Source of the DNA: Gerris lacustris
Taxonomy: Eukaryota; Arthropoda; Insecta; Hemiptera; Gerridae
Assembly: GCA_951217055.1 (NCBI GenBank)
Contig: OX578279.1
Location: 41,441,610 to 41,505,609 of the forward strand
DNA: 64,000 nt
Reading direction: 5' to 3'
Positions 1 through 11,699 of this stretch are shown in pieces. The translations under genes were made by a program, and so were the position numbers. A model generated the notes under the pieces. The model did not search any database. It saw only the letters and a list, made by a program, of their open reading frames with translations, and was not told where the DNA came from. Every line of letters begins with the position of its first letter. The first letter of the stretch is position 1.

Positions 1-180
1 ACTCAGCAAACTGGGTTCAAGATGGAGAAAATTTTGATTTTCAGGGCTGCACAACTATAAGTAAGGACTGTTTTCTGTCAAGTTTCAACTCTCTAGGTTA
101 GTTACCCTGGGCGCTACGGTGATAACACACATACAGATGAGATGTCATACTGAAAACCACTCAGTAGGTCTTATAAAAAC
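1..180 (-). repeat. Decayed dispersed repeat remnant
   Basis: On the minus strand this reads like the low-complexity 'GTATGTGTGTTATCACC' then 'GAGAGTTGAAACTTG' style of text found in many invertebrate dispersed repeats, similar in flavour to the other dispersed families in this window. A tiny GT/AG-bounded stretch (about 45-60) is visible on the plus strand but is too short to call. No ends or target duplications are visible. Confidence 0.3.
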
Positions 181-1426
181 ACCCAAAACAAGTTCAAATC
201 TCGAAAAAAATGTTTGGTTAAAAACATAACTTTTCTACCATGTAAAAATCACTTTAATGATGGAATAAGGGAAAAGACTCTTAATGTATAACTACCGCAT
301 GATCGATCTCACTACTCACTTTTATAAGATCGTAGAATGTAAGAATTTAAATAAAACTATGAGTTATATAAGAATAAAACCACTGCATTATTTAATTTTA
401 TCAATTAAACGAATTATTAAAAATTAATTCTAGAACTATATCACATAAAATATTTCAGCATGTAAAATAGTTTCTGAACAATTCTAAGCTATGTCGGTAG
501 GACTTTTAATTAAATATTTACAATTAATGAAAAAATGAACTAAACATACAAAGCAAACAAATAATTTAAATTAAGTACTAAAGACTTTATATATTATATT
601 TTATGCTAAAGAAGATTGCTTTTATTAATTTTATATGAGCCATGTAAAACCCATTTAGTTGTTTTTAAAGCAATTTAATGTTTATCGATTCGTAAGCAAA
701 ACATTTAATATATTCACAGCGACTCGAATCGCTAGCATTCTTTTCTAAACTGAATACAAAATAAAGAAAAATAAATATACAATTAAAATTATTTGGTTTA
801 CTATTACAAGAGGGCAATAACCTCGGTAAAGAAGGTTTTTTTTTCTTGTTTAAATAATACTTTACAGTTACAGTTAAAGTACTTGAATATTACTCATTGC
901 AGTGACTAAACTGTTTTTATTTGTCCCTATTGCATACAGAGTATATGTATATTATTATTTGCTTACATAATGTATAGACCGACCACCAGCTTTAAAAGAC
1001 CACATTCTGAATTAGTTTTGGTAAATACTCATAACACTTGAATGAAGAAACAAAACTAAAGAAAAACGACCTAATTTTTACTAAGTTGATTATGCATACA
1101 AAGAAAAAAATAATGTTTATTTTGTTTTTAGTAAAATGTGTGTGTCACAGTTTTGTGAAGCTTTCAAATACACAATAACTTCATTTAAACGGTTTTATAT
1201 AGAAACGGTTTTGCTTTGATTACTTAGCATAAATTCACTAATGATCACCATTTAAGTAATCATTAGTCCAACCAATACTTAAACATATATGGTGTTTTTT
1301 AGTATGACGGTAAGCCAATAACTACCTTATTAGTCAACGTTTCAAAGTGTTATATACAGCATTAGGTTCCACAAGATTACAAAAAAGTCAAGTTAGTTAT
1401 AATACAATTTCCATTTTCCATTAAAG
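181..1426. other. AT-rich non-coding stretch
   Basis: Very AT-rich with no open reading frame of note. It would be intron if the exon candidate that follows belongs to a gene entering from the left. I see no repeat ends or RNA genes in it. Confidence 0.5.
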
Positions 1427-1602
1427 GATGTGTCTTAAAGGAGGCGAAATCCGATAATCGAAATTTAGCTGTAGAAGCAATGAAGAGCTTTAAACAACAC
1501 ATAGCAGCGGCTTTAACCCAACAGCAATGGCAATCAGTTAAGATTTATGTATTAAACGAGTCAATGCTTTCAGTATTGGAATCTAAACTAAATCAGAGCT
1601 AA
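1427..1602 (+). CDS. Candidate 3'-terminal exon, unknown protein
   Basis: An acceptor-like pyrimidine tract ending in AAAG at 1426 is followed by an open frame of about 58 codons ending at TAA 1600-1602; a second AAAG at 1440 would start the exon at 1441. The predicted peptide is balanced and helix-prone, with segments such as EAKSDNRNLAVEAMKSF and VLNESMLSVLESKLNQS, unlike the Lys/Asn/Ile/Phe-rich translations of the surrounding AT-rich DNA. GC content rises locally. An AATAAA lies downstream at 1788-1793, which fits a last exon. I do not recognise the family. The repeated helical pattern would suit a helical-repeat or coiled C-terminus, but that is inference. It could also be a chance frame; the upstream exons are outside the window or unseen. 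Confidence 0.5.
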
Positions 1603-2191
1603 AATAAGGTCCACAATTAAGGTGGGAACTTTTAGCTGGCCTTTATAATATCATATTCAATAGGTTGATAAGTGTAAAATTATTGTATTAAATTATATGC
1701 AAAAATTATTATTATTATTTGGTCTTTTTTCTACTCTAAAGAATTTTTTTTTGTCTAAAATAAGGGAATTTTGCACCAAAAGGTTTTAATAAAGCTTTAA
1801 GCTTCTTGAAACCACAATCTAAACACCAACAATAATTTAGGTAATTATTTCTAAAGAGATTCAAAATCCTCCATAAAAATAGTCGAAAAGATAAATTTGT
1901 ATTTCTATTGGTTAATCCTATATTAGTGATCTAATTCTAATATAAAACAATAATTTTCCTTTTGGAAAGGAAAAGTAAAAAAGGATGACAAAAAAAAGAG
2001 AAAACATATTATGAAAAAGTATAAACTTATTTCTTGATGTAATCTTATCAAGTATATAAAAACACAAGAGTAATTTGCTTAAGAAACAAAAACCTTAGTT
2101 CTTTTTTTCTTTTTAAATAAGGTCAAAGCCCTCGGGAAATAAAATGAAGAGTGTCCAATAATCTCCAAAAATATTTTGTTATTTCCAACAG
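1603..2191 (+). other. Possible 3' untranslated region and spacer
   Basis: AT-rich, no long frame. It holds an AATAAA at 1788-1793, consistent with polyadenylation after the candidate stop at 1602. If the next candidate exon is an alternative last exon of the same gene, this is also intron. Confidence 0.35.
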
Positions 2192-2300
2192 GAGCGAGGA
2201 AACTGAACTGGGGAAAGGGAAGAGTAATATAAGAGAATGGTTAGAGATGTTAGCAGAGGCAAGTCTTGGCTTGGGTAGTCCAGCATCTGCCAGCCCATAA
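2192..2300 (+). CDS. Candidate 3'-terminal exon, unknown protein
   Basis: A textbook-like acceptor (T-rich tract ending in CCAACAG at 2191) opens a frame that starts one base into the exon and runs 35 codons to TAA at 2298-2300. The peptide is hydrophilic then Gly/Ser/Ala/Pro-rich: it begins SEETELGKGKSNIREWLEML and ends with LGLGSPASASP. That composition is unlike translated AT-rich intron. It lies 590 bases after another candidate terminal exon and in a different entry phase, so the two could be alternative ends of one gene or unrelated. Family not recognised. The opposite strand is also open here for about 60 codons, but it has no comparable splice signals and its translation looks like a shadow. 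Confidence 0.5.
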
Positions 2301-3880
2301 CACAAACCTCATACTTCATTCTTCAACATAAAACCCAGTTATTAAAGGAAAAAGGGAAAATGTTTCACTTTAAAATGTGCTTCATGCTCTCTTGTACTTG
2401 GATATAATTAATTTTTATAGTCATGAGTAACGACCACACATAAAAACCTAAAATAAAAAGACAGAAAATAGCTTACGTCCCACTTTACTTATAACATATA
2501 CTGAATTTATTACGGGTTAAATTAACTATTTAACTAAATAAAATCTTTAGATTTGTCATTATGGATTTCTATTCGGTGCTACAAACAATGCAGCGATTTC
2601 CAACTGATTTAAGATGAAGATGGCAAACCTAGGAGTGGATGCTTTAAATTGAGGTTACAAGGTTCTCACATCTCTTTTAATAGTAAAATGAAAATCTCCT
2701 TAGCAATGAAGGCCGAACATATTTAATGAAATGGGCAAAGCATACTTGAATAATTAATAAAATGGATGCCTAAAGATATATTTAAAAATATATTTCTTTA
2801 TTTCCTCACACTGAATACATTTTTTAAACCTGTGGATTTAAATCAGACAAATAAAACAAAACAATTATTCTAATTAAAATGTACAAAGGAAACATTATCT
2901 TGATTAATCACATTTAACTCGGTGCGCAGGCTTCACCGGGTTGACTCGTAATCAATAGCTTGGTGTTCCGGTGAAATCCGCGAGTATACAAAAAAATTAA
3001 TTTATATGGGATTAGCAAAAAACGTGTTTTTATGACATTTTTAGTCTCCATTAATAATATAATAATAGATTAGAAAAAGAAGAGCTGTAGTGAATACTAA
3101 ACATTATTCGCTTAAGTATATCTTAGGAAACAATCCCTTAAGGGCAGAAGAGTACAAAAGATTTAATGTAGCTTAATGAACGATACAACTGTATGATAAG
3201 TTTAAACTAACAATACCAGAACTTTGATAATGAAAATTTGCAGCTGACAGTCTAGAATTATCAAAGCATTTGTGAATAATCCATGAATAATTATTTTTGT
3301 CTAAGTAGTTTATATAAACGTTTATTATAAACACACTTGTTTCTCTCGTGTAATAGCAAAATGGGGAGAAAAAAATAGGAAAACAATGCTAGGAATTAAT
3401 TATATTATAAAAACTGGTGTAAAGTAAAAAAACGTGTGAAGGAAAAATAATGAATAAAATACATTAATACATTGATACCTTTTACCAATAAAAAAAATTA
3501 ATTCTTTTCAAACTCAATTCACATCTAAAGCTACTTCAATAAACTTATGTAACTAAAATAGATAATCCTAAAATGTGGAACGAAGATATTGCACACTTAC
3601 AGCATTACGAGACAATAAATCAATTAAGTAATAAAATAATTTTTTAAATTCTGACTAATAAAAATAGTTTAAAGAATTGTATACAAAACACTCTTTTTTT
3701 TAAAGAAGATTAAAATAGGACGGGAACAAAGTAAGGAGAAAACAACAATGATAAATGTGAAGATTCTTTAATATACATATTTTCCATTTTAATAATAAGA
3801 TTCATGATAAGATTCAAGAAAACGAAACAAGATCCTATTTTGCACTCCTTCCGCTGAGCAAAATAAATTCAGTGTAAACC
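2301..3880. other. AT-rich non-coding stretch with one GC-rich inverted motif
   Basis: Mostly featureless AT-rich DNA. At about 2930-2985 a GC-richer patch carries the inverted pair TTCACCGG / CCGGTGAA flanking TTGACTCGTAATCAATAGC. This resembles a decayed tRNA-like or SINE fragment, but no complete cloverleaf can be drawn. Confidence 0.35.
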
Positions 3881-3896
3881 TTCTATGGGCAAACAC

Positions 3897-3945
3897 CTGC
3901 GAATGAATGTCTCGGAAAGGAACTGGAGCGAGGAGGTTGCGTCAT
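3897..3945 (-). CDS. Weak candidate first exon
   Basis: On the minus strand an ATG (3945-3943) opens 16 codons, MTQPPRSSSFPRHSFA, before a donor-like GCAG|GTGTTT at 3897/3896. The upstream flank (3.95-4.38 kb) is GC- and pyrimidine-rich on this strand, as a 5' region could be. There is no partner exon in sight, so this may be chance. Confidence 0.2.
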
Positions 3946-4380
3946 TAATTTATGGTTTAATTTTACGGTGGCTGTACAATTTTAGGTGGGATAAGGGAAG
4001 GAGGGTTTACCACTGAAATAGTTGAATGTCGGGAGCTGAGAGGATAGAGAGAAACGCAGGGATGAGATGTATGTAAATTGGAAAGGAGAAGAGTCCCTAG
4101 TACGGGCTAACCGAGGGCGAAGCCCCCTTGAAATTTAATAAGAAAGGGAGACGCGTTAGCAAGGGAATCTTCAGGACCAGAGGGCAAGACGTTTTTTAAC
4201 TTGCATCTCAAGGGCGAGAATGGCAAGGGCCTAAAGAATTTTTTATTGTATTAGGGACCACAGTGGTGGAACAGGAGAAGACGAAAATGCTCATTTCAAT
4301 TTTACCAAGAAAGAACACGACCCGGTAAAGGTTTTCAAGGAAAATTCAGAGAGGAAAACGTTAAGAGGGTTTGAAGGATG
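3946..4380. other. GC-enriched purine-rich patch
   Basis: Compositionally unlike its surroundings: plus strand is rich in GGGA/AGAG runs, with a CCGAGGGCGAAGCCCCC palindrome-like core near 4110-4127. No open frame or known element is recognised. It could be a promoter region for the weak minus-strand exon beside it, or a degenerate transposon. Confidence 0.3.
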
Positions 4381-4794
4381 AGAAAATATACGTAAAGTAC
4401 TCCTATTTTATTCAACTACATAGTTATTAAAATACAAGGTTAAAAAAACTAAGTTATTTGTGTGTCAGGATTATTTATTATCAAATTTGGTGTAGATAGT
4501 AATAATTTTAGGGAACCCAAAGAAACAAAATATTTTACACATTAAAACTTTTAGCCAAAAAAGCTTTCAAACAGATAAATTAACGGTTAAAAAAATACTC
4601 GGATATCTTATAACATAGTAAAGATCAATGCTTATACCTAAACTGTATAATAACAACTGCTAAATGTTTAAAGAGCTAAAGATTAGCCTAAAATTTAAAT
4701 TACAGAGTCTAAGATTATGTCAATCCCAACTTTAGGGACCATTTTCAAGAACGTTGCGCAGTCGCATTAGCAACAGAATGTACCTGTTTTTTTT

Positions 4795-5120
4795 TTATTT
4801 TCTCGTATAGAAAAAAAGTATTGTGATGCGCGAAAATACGATTTTGATTGATATACACGTTTTGAGTCCATAAAAGCGGTTATTAAAAAATGTCTGTCAG
4901 TGGTCTGTTAGGGCTGATTTTTAATAAATTTGGCATGCACGTTCAGAAAAATCATACCCCGAGGCGAAATCGAGAATAAATTTTAGCTCCAAATTTGGGG
5001 GCCCTACCCTCCAAAAACTCTGAAAAAACGTAAAAGAAACACTGGGCTAAGTAGTTATGAACTCGTATATGAGAAAGTTTGTCTGAGTAGTCTCGGACCG
5101 ATTTCTTTTTTAATAATACC
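4795..5120 (+). repeat. Dispersed repeat family A, copy 1
   Basis: Shares an ordered set of motifs with copies at 44.6-45.07 and 55.5-56.1 kb: 'AAAGTATTGTGATG', then 'AAATTTGGCA', 'AAAATCATACCCCGAGGCG', 'CAAATTTGGGGGC', 'AACTCTGAAAAAACG', and 'GGCTAAGTAGTTATGAACTCG'. It is shorter than the 55.5-kb copy. No coding capacity is visible; the 67-codon minus-strand frame across it is incidental. Confidence 0.7.
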
Positions 5121-5159
5121 ATATTTTGTCTCGGCACAATTGTTTCATGATCCACTATA

Positions 5160-7560
5160 GATTAAGATAGTTTAAAAATAAGCTTTTGCACTTTAACTCA
5201 GTCATATTCTACATACGTCTGTCTGTCTGCTTCATTATTTCTCAACGAATCCAGACTCAACAATATAAATGCAAATTATATTTCATCACCGCATAGAAAT
5301 TGAAAATTGAGTGCTTTGCAAAACCACAGAAGAGAGACTTAGTATTCTTTTAATTATGAAACATATTAGCACAGGTATTATTGAGCGGTATGTCTTACTT
5401 TATAGGCAGTAATAATAAATAAATCATAACCACGGGATTAGATTATTTATTGGGATCGAAGTTTAAACAAAAGAGCTTAAAAGAATGATGAATGCCATTT
5501 TTAACAAATCAACATTCAAAAGAATATTATAAGTGAAAATATAAATAAATTAGCATGCTTTCATATAAGAGACATACATATCAGTTATATAAGAGGAAAA
5601 AAGAAACAATGGAATATTTTTCAGAAAAAAGAAATCGGTATATGACAAACTCGAACACATTTCCATTTACATAATAATAAGACTAAATTTAAATCCAATA
5701 ATATCTAATGTAATCAATTTATGCTTAAACACATTTAAATGTTTTCAACAGGTGTTCAACATTATGCTTTCGATTTTCAGCAAAATAACATTTATTTTCA
5801 TCACTATCTCGACTCTAGATTTTTTTTCCTAACAACAAAAAGTTGATTAAAACCAACACATCATGTTGGTAATAGTAAACATATTTTTAAACTAATCCGT
5901 ATTTATTCTGTTGCAAAAGAAAAGATAAGGGAGATAAAACATTTATAGGAATAGCAAGTATATGCAAACCATTTTAGTGCATAATAACCTTATTTTAAAT
6001 TGAAATTAGCATACAAATTGCTTCACAAATAAATATTTATAAAAAGGTTTGAACTACAATAATAAATATCAAGATATGCAAGGCTTGAAAAACAAGAATT
6101 GTAAAAATAAATAAAAAAAATATATATATTTTACATTCCTTTATCCAGAACTTTTAAAAAAAATATATACACAAAATACAGACCTACTTAAAAAAAATAG
6201 TGCGGAATGAACTGGTTGAAACCAGCCAGGTTAAAACCAGCTGTGACTGGACTTTAATAAGGAATTGTAATCCAAGTTCAAATTAAGTATTCAAATTTAT
6301 AAATTTAAATCCGGGAATTAAAATATATATATATGCAATAAAATAAATGACGCATTTGTATTATATTTATTTTTTCCATCTTATTATACTCATATTAATA
6401 ATAATTTCATTTGTATGAAAATATTAATATTTAAATCATCTCTAATGTAAATAGCATCTGCAGGAGCAAATGATATTTAGAAGGGGTGACACACGAGTTA
6501 ATGTCAGTAAAAGCGAAACATATTCAGAGGAATTTCTATAAGTATAGATATAATGCAGGCACAGATTCACACTTTTAGAGATAATTACCACAGTTAGTTT
6601 ATGGTTACGTAATACTGCATTAAAGATCGTGAATAATACGACTAACATTTCGAGATTAAATGAAGACAACTTTAACTAGCATTTCTGATTTTAAAAGTTC
6701 ACAATTTAAAGCATGGTTATTAGTGAACAGAAACGTAAGTCTTATAACTGAATTATTCAACAATATAATATGATTTAGTACTTCGTCCTTCTACCTAGTT
6801 CTAAAACTTTACTTTTTTGGCAGGATCACATATAGATAATTAATCAATTGAATTAAATAAATATTCAAATATTTTACTATTATTTAATTACTGCAGTTCG
6901 CCAGTTTTTTAAATTAAAATATGCTTTACATTTATTCTGGTAAATTTGACATTCTCAATTACGGAAAAAATTAAAAAATATACGAAACAAGTATTGACAA
7001 AGGAAAGGCCTTTTTTTAAAAAATAATAATTACTCGCTATTCAATTAAGATAACAAAAAATATTAAACTTTTCTAGAGGCAAAATGGTAATTGAATTTTC
7101 AAATGTGTCTCTTTGAGAGTTTTAACACTCCCATCCCCTAACAAGAGAAGACCATAAGAATGGATTAGGCGTCCAGATATAGGAGGAAAGGATTTTTATG
7201 AGACCTTATTTACTAAGCAATTACTGGAAACAGCTCAAGCCTAATAAATTATTTTGTTTGATTAAGGCATTGGTCATATTTAATAAAACATTAAGGTAGT
7301 AATTGAATAAAAAAGATAAATAAAATAATAATTCATTCAAAGATTAAAAATAAATATAAATATGTATACACATACATATAGGCTTATATAATACTTAGGC
7401 ATAGAATGGCCCTAAACAAGATATTATATATTATATTAAAGACTGAATTCTACATACTTTCTTCTGAGGGTTTTTCTATCCTTATTACAAATCCACATTT
7501 CCTCTTTTTTAAGCCGAGCTATATATCTGGGCTGTAAGCCTGATTTATATGTCAGTGTTT
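5160..7560. other. AT-rich non-coding stretch
   Basis: No exon-like island or element with recognisable ends. Small (TA)n tracts occur near 6120 and 6325. A slightly GC-richer patch at 7440-7560 precedes the next exon candidate. Confidence 0.5.
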
Positions 7561-7583
7561 CTTAAGGTTTTTTCTCCCCCCAG

Positions 7584-7711
7584 GGGCAGAGGGTTCCCTT
7601 AGAAAGTATCTGAACATACCTCAGGCTTGGGTTTATAACTGTGACGGCTGTAAAAAGCCACCCCCTTTGAAACAAAAACCTAATTTGTCAACTAAAATTA
7701 AATTAAATTAA
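7584..7711 (+). CDS. Candidate exon, unknown protein
   Basis: A strong acceptor (TTTTTTCTCCCCCCAG ending at 7583) is followed by an open frame entering with two carried bases and giving AEGSLRKYLNIPQAWVYNCDG. A donor-like GTAAAA at 7650 would close a 66-base exon in which both borders are phase 1; without it the frame runs on through CKKPPPLKQKPN to TAA at 7709-7711. The Trp-Val-Tyr and Cys-x2-Cys content is protein-like. Family unknown. If the donor is used, the carried base joins in frame to the candidate exon at 10106 or to others of the same phase. Confidence 0.4.
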
Positions 7712-7949
7712 AGGATTTTATTTATGACATTCCCTTTTTAGCAAGATATTAAAAAAAATTAGTAAATGTAGAAATAAAAATTTAAACTGATTGTGCAGAA
7801 ATTAAAATCTATAAATAACATCCCAGTACAAGAAAAAATATATAGAATTAATAAAAACTATAACTTTTTTTCCTAATTAAAAGTAACTAGAAATTAAAGG
7901 AAATTGTATAAAATTAAATTTAGCTATACATTTTGTATGTATATATTGT

Positions 7950-8310
7950 TTTTGGGTTTCCGGTAGCTCATTGCTACTTCAAGATTTCACTCCTCACGCT
8001 GAAGGTTCCAGGTTCAAATCCCGATTCCGTGTTCAAGATGCCCCACACTCGGTGTTCAAACAGCATCGCGATATAAATGGGTAGCTGCTTACGTGAAGTG
8101 GCGTCTATCCGGTTACGAATGCCAATTATACGGTTTATACAGATGGGGTAGCAACACGACAACCCCGTGTCATGCATATATAGTTGTATAAGTACTTTAG
8201 CAGGCTCAAGTTGTTCCTCGGAATATGCCAGTTGTGAATGTTGTATCTCGGATTATTAATACATGTGCCAAATAAAACTCGGAGGATGCACGGGAAAATA
8301 AACAATTTTC
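7950..8310 (+). repeat. tRNA-derived SINE-like element, copy 1
   Basis: Contains a perfect polymerase III B box, GGTTCAAATCC, near 8010-8021, preceded by an A-box-like GGTAGCTCATTGCTA about 45 bases upstream. The downstream body shares 'CCCGA..CCG..AAG..GCCCCA.ACTCGGT' with a second copy at 24.24-24.35 kb. That arrangement, tRNA-like head plus unrelated body, is typical of tRNA-derived SINEs. No poly(A) tail or target duplication was identified. Confidence 0.6.
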
Positions 8311-8346
8311 CGAAAATTATACCCCATGAAGTAGCCAGTTTTTAAG

Positions 8347-8375
8347 TTTGCTTATCTTTTTAGAAGATAAGCAAA
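8347..8375. repeat. 12-bp hairpin
   Basis: TTTGCTTATCTT pairs with AAGATAAGCAAA across a five-base loop. It stands just downstream of the SINE-like sequence. Role unknown. Confidence 0.6.
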
Positions 8376-8629
8376 ATTAAAACATTGAAATTAGGACCTA
8401 GTTTTATTTTTTTCAAGGTGATATCAAAAGTGATAAAAGCGTACAATAGAGAAGACTTTATCACGAAACAAAGATAATATAGTGACCTACATCGTACGTT
8501 ATAAAAGTTCCATCTATGAAAATTGAAAAATGTCAGGTAAAAAAGAATGAAAAAAGATGAAATAGATCTCGTTATATAGCATGTATATGTTGGATTGAAC
8601 TGGGATAAGAGTGGAGTGCTATTTAGTTG

Positions 8630-8860
8630 AAAGGTCATTTAACTGGAGAGAGGAGGAATGATGGCGTGACAACGACCAATTTCGTTGGAAGGAGTGTTGG
8701 GGGGGGGGGGGGGGGTTATTTGGTCAAAATCATAGAGCTTGAAATCATAGGGTGCTTGTGTATGAAGTCTGCACCGAGCCTCGGTATTGACCGAGTTACC
8801 GGGTCCGGCCACCCCTCTCAATGACAGAAAAATACTTCTCACTGACAAGATCACATCCTA
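8630..8860. repeat. GC-rich element remnant with a G17 run
   Basis: A GC-enriched block holding an unbroken run of 17 G at 8699-8715 and a palindrome, ACCGAGCCTCGGT, near 8771-8783. The compositional jump and homopolymer suggest a transposon remnant. The overlapping short frames on both strands come from the low-complexity sequence and are not called as genes. Confidence 0.4.
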
Positions 8861-10105
8861 AACACCCACACTTCAAACCCCTTAAAAAAGTTTTCATAAA
8901 GAAAAGTTAAAGAAGTCGATGAAACTAATTAAAAATATTAAAGCGATATTTCTGACAACCTTAAAAATAGATTCAATTAAATCCAAATTATTACCTCCGG
9001 TAGGAAAATTTTGATCAATATCGAAATACAAAACAGAAGGTAAAAGTACAAACTTAGTTTGGCTTGGCTTAGAATATTGAACCCTTATATTATAGTCAAA
9101 GGCACAAAGGCGAGGAAAAAAGGGAAATTAAAACGAACAGACTAAACCAATATCCTACAGTTACTAGCTCTTAACGTTTAGTTAGAGTAATAGTACCTAC
9201 AACATGGTACTATTATCGCATAATTAAGTAAAAGTCTCCTTGGAACAAAAGGCATTTTTGAACGACTTTTGAGACAAATTATACATGGAATGAGAATCTT
9301 TATTGATCTGAGAAATATTACTTAAAGTTCTTTACGAGTACATAATTTGTCTCCGCAAGTATAAGCTGATAAAGTACAAATCCTTATATAAAAACGCTGA
9401 TCGTGTAGCAAAATTGAGCTTCTAGAGAGTAGAAAAATCTAAAAAAAGAAGACAGATTTTTGCAAGAAATGAAACTAGGATTCGTCACGGACTCGCTAAC
9501 TATTAAGGAGGAAAGCAAAATCAATACCGATTTTGTTGGTTAACTCCGGGATTTAGCTCTATATTCTAGATTTTTATGACGATACCGTTCAAGGTAAAAC
9601 AAAGTTCGACATGCAATATTCTAGAATGTAAGTTAAGTCTAATAATAGGTTTCTGGGATTTGATTTAGTCTGTGTGTGCATTGAAATTTAACATTAGTAT
9701 GCTTCAGTAGAAACTCAAATAATAAAAATAGAAATAAAACATAACAGCATGGTATACTCGAGATCTATATTGCATTTAAAATGTGGCAAACAAATTATAA
9801 GACTTTAAAAAACCTCAAACATTAAACCGACATGCTTTATGAAAAGAAAATGAATTCACAAAAGATCCTCCAAACAATTATAAAACATGAAATACATAAT
9901 AATGAATTACGAAGATAAACATGTATAAGCTAATTAAAGGTTAAGCTGTCAAGTCTAAAAGAAGAAAATACTTAAATTAGAATTTTTGTCAACTTGCTTA
10001 TACAGTACAAAGAGAGAAGATAAATATTATCAGGGTAAAAGCTTTCTTTCGCGCTTTTATTAAAACTAGATAATGTTAAATTTTATTTTAGTTGTTTCTT
10101 TTCAG
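8861..10105. other. AT-rich non-coding stretch
   Basis: No exon-like island or element ends recognised. It would be intron if the candidate exons on either side belong to one gene. Confidence 0.45.
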
Positions 10106-10235
10106 ATATGTTGGTAGATATTAAGATGTCCTTAGCGACTCGAGAGAAGAAGAAGAGCTCTGGACTACTTCACTCTTCTTTCACCAGATTCTGCGAAGAA
10201 AAAAATGTTGAAGAGGCTGTTTCGAAGAGAGCTTA
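10106..10235 (+). CDS. Candidate 3'-terminal exon, unknown protein
   Basis: A long T-rich tract ending TTGTTTCTTTTCAG at 10105 is followed by an open frame entered with two carried bases, running 42 codons to TAA 10233-10235. The peptide is charged and helix-prone: MLVDIKMSLATREKKKSSG, then SFTRFCEEKNVEEAVSKRA at the C-terminus. Composition and acceptor both look real. Entry phase matches a carried single base, as would be left by the candidate exon at 7584-7649. Family not recognised. It lies 220 bases before a foldback transposon. Confidence 0.5.
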
Positions 10236-10490
10236 AAAAAACTCATTCATAAAGTTCTGAACCACAATGATTTTATGTCTAGATAAACAAATCCACGACC
10301 TAAAAACCCTTTAATACACTCAAAAACAATATAAGGAATTAATCGTTACTGTAACAAACTTATGGGAAAAAAGATTTAATAGTAATTATAAAGAGATTGG
10401 CTCTTTTTTAGCACCAAAGAAAACGAATTCACTCAAGCATCCTTCAGTAAGCAATAAAATAGTATATTATGTTACAAGGCTGTGAAGTGA

Positions 10491-10568
10491 GTTTTTTCTT
10501 TACCGCGGCAATTACATTTACTGTCGAGCGAAGCGAGACAGTAAATATTGCCAAGGTAAAGAAAAAAC
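10491..10568. repeat. Long hairpin inside foldback element 1
   Basis: GTTTTTTCTTTACC pairs with GGTAAAGAAAAAAC and, within it, ATTTACTGTC with GACAGTAAAT across a GAGCGAAGCGA loop. The CTTTACC/GGTAAAG core recurs in the hairpins of the foldback at 39.6-40.8 kb. Confidence 0.8.
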
Positions 10569-10828
10569 ACTTCAAAGTCGCGTAGCATATGCTATTTTTT
10601 CCGAGGTAGCAGACAATGAAAAAGCATTAAATATTAATCACTAATCAATATATAATAATAACAAATATTAGTACATACTTAAGACTTAAAAAAAGAAACC
10701 TTAAAATGAGGTTACACTATAAGAAAAGATAAATAAAACGCATTGACATCTAGCGGATTTTTATCGTACTAGAAGCATTTCTACAAAGACTGCAGCGGTA
10801 CTAACGGAAGTTTTGACAACTACCCGCC

Positions 10829-10878
10829 GTAAAGAAAAAATCTTTTAGTGCCTAGGACGTAAAAGATTTTTTCTTTAC
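10829..10878. repeat. Perfect 19-bp hairpin inside foldback element 1
   Basis: GTAAAGAAAAAATCTTTTA (10829-10847) is the exact reverse complement of 10860-10878, with a 12-base loop. It reuses the GTAAAGAAAAAA word of the neighbouring hairpin. Confidence 0.85.
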
Positions 10879-11564
10879 AGCTAGGAGTAATGAAAAGATT
10901 TTTTAAGTCCACGTAATGAAAAAATGGATTTTAGCTATGTTTTTTAGGCTCTAAAGTTACTATTTCACAGCCTACCACGGAAAAAAAACTTTTAAAAAGG
11001 CAAGTAAAAAGGCTTCTTAGTACGATTCAAATCCACTAGATATCAATACGTTTTATTTATCTTTTTTTTATAGTGTAACCTCTTTAAGGTTTCTTTTTCT
11101 AAAAATCTTAAGTATGTACTAATATTTGCTATAATTATATTGATTAATATTTAATGTGTTTTCATTGTCTGCTACCTCGGAAAAAATAGCATATGCTACA
11201 CGACTGTGAAGTGTTTTTTCTTAAAAAAAACCCACTTTACAGACTAGTAACATAATATACTATTATATTATAACTTAAAAAACTCACTTCACAGCCTAAT
11301 AACATAATATACTATTATATTTGACGAAGATAGAATTATATGAAATTTGAAATAAATTATTTCGCTAACTGAAAAAAAACATGAGAAAATTAAGTTGTTT
11401 GATCCCGTGTACAGCAAGTTATAAAATAGCTTAAATAGTCAGCAATTTTAAGCAACAACAAAGCCACAAAGAAGAAAATATTTAATAATTACTCAGTTCT
11501 TTCGAACAACCGTAAAGTTATGTGTTTAGGAGTGACAGAGAGGAAATTGACAAAGTTTCAGATG

Positions 11565-11677
11565 TTATAAATTTATTGTGGTGAGTTGGTAGAGTTTAGA
11601 TAGGAGAGAAGAATAGCTTGGTGGTGGAATGACGTCAGGTTGCAGACCGGGCCAAACCATGTCACCCTCATACTCTC
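11565..11677 (-). CDS. Weak candidate terminal exon
   Basis: On the minus strand an acceptor-like CCCACATATAG precedes a frame entered with two bases: EYEGDMVWPGLQPDVIPPPS, followed by SLLSKLY and a TAA at 11567-11565. The Pro/Trp-rich peptide looks protein-like, but the acceptor is poor and no partner exon is seen. It could equally be a decayed transposon fragment. Confidence 0.25.
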
Positions 11678-11699
11678 CTATATGTGGGTAACAATAAAT

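Larger units (their letters stand above)
10459..11322. mobile_element. Foldback element 1 (long inverted arms)
   Basis: Outer ends AATAGTATATTATGTTA.. and ..TAACATAATATACTATT mirror each other. The arms (about 10459-10780 and 11010-11322) share, in inverse order, GCTGTGAAGTGAG, TAGCATATGCTATTTTTTCCGAGGTAGCAGAC, TTAGTACATACTTAAGA and GAGGTTACACTATAAG. The right end looks partly duplicated: CTTCACAG..TAACATAATATACTATTATAT occurs twice. No transposase frame is present, so it is non-autonomous. It contains two strong internal hairpins listed separately. Confidence 0.8.

Noticed and set aside
45..60. 16-base microexon between TTTTCAG and GTAAGG
   Set aside because: Too short to support without transcripts, and it lies in a decayed repeat.
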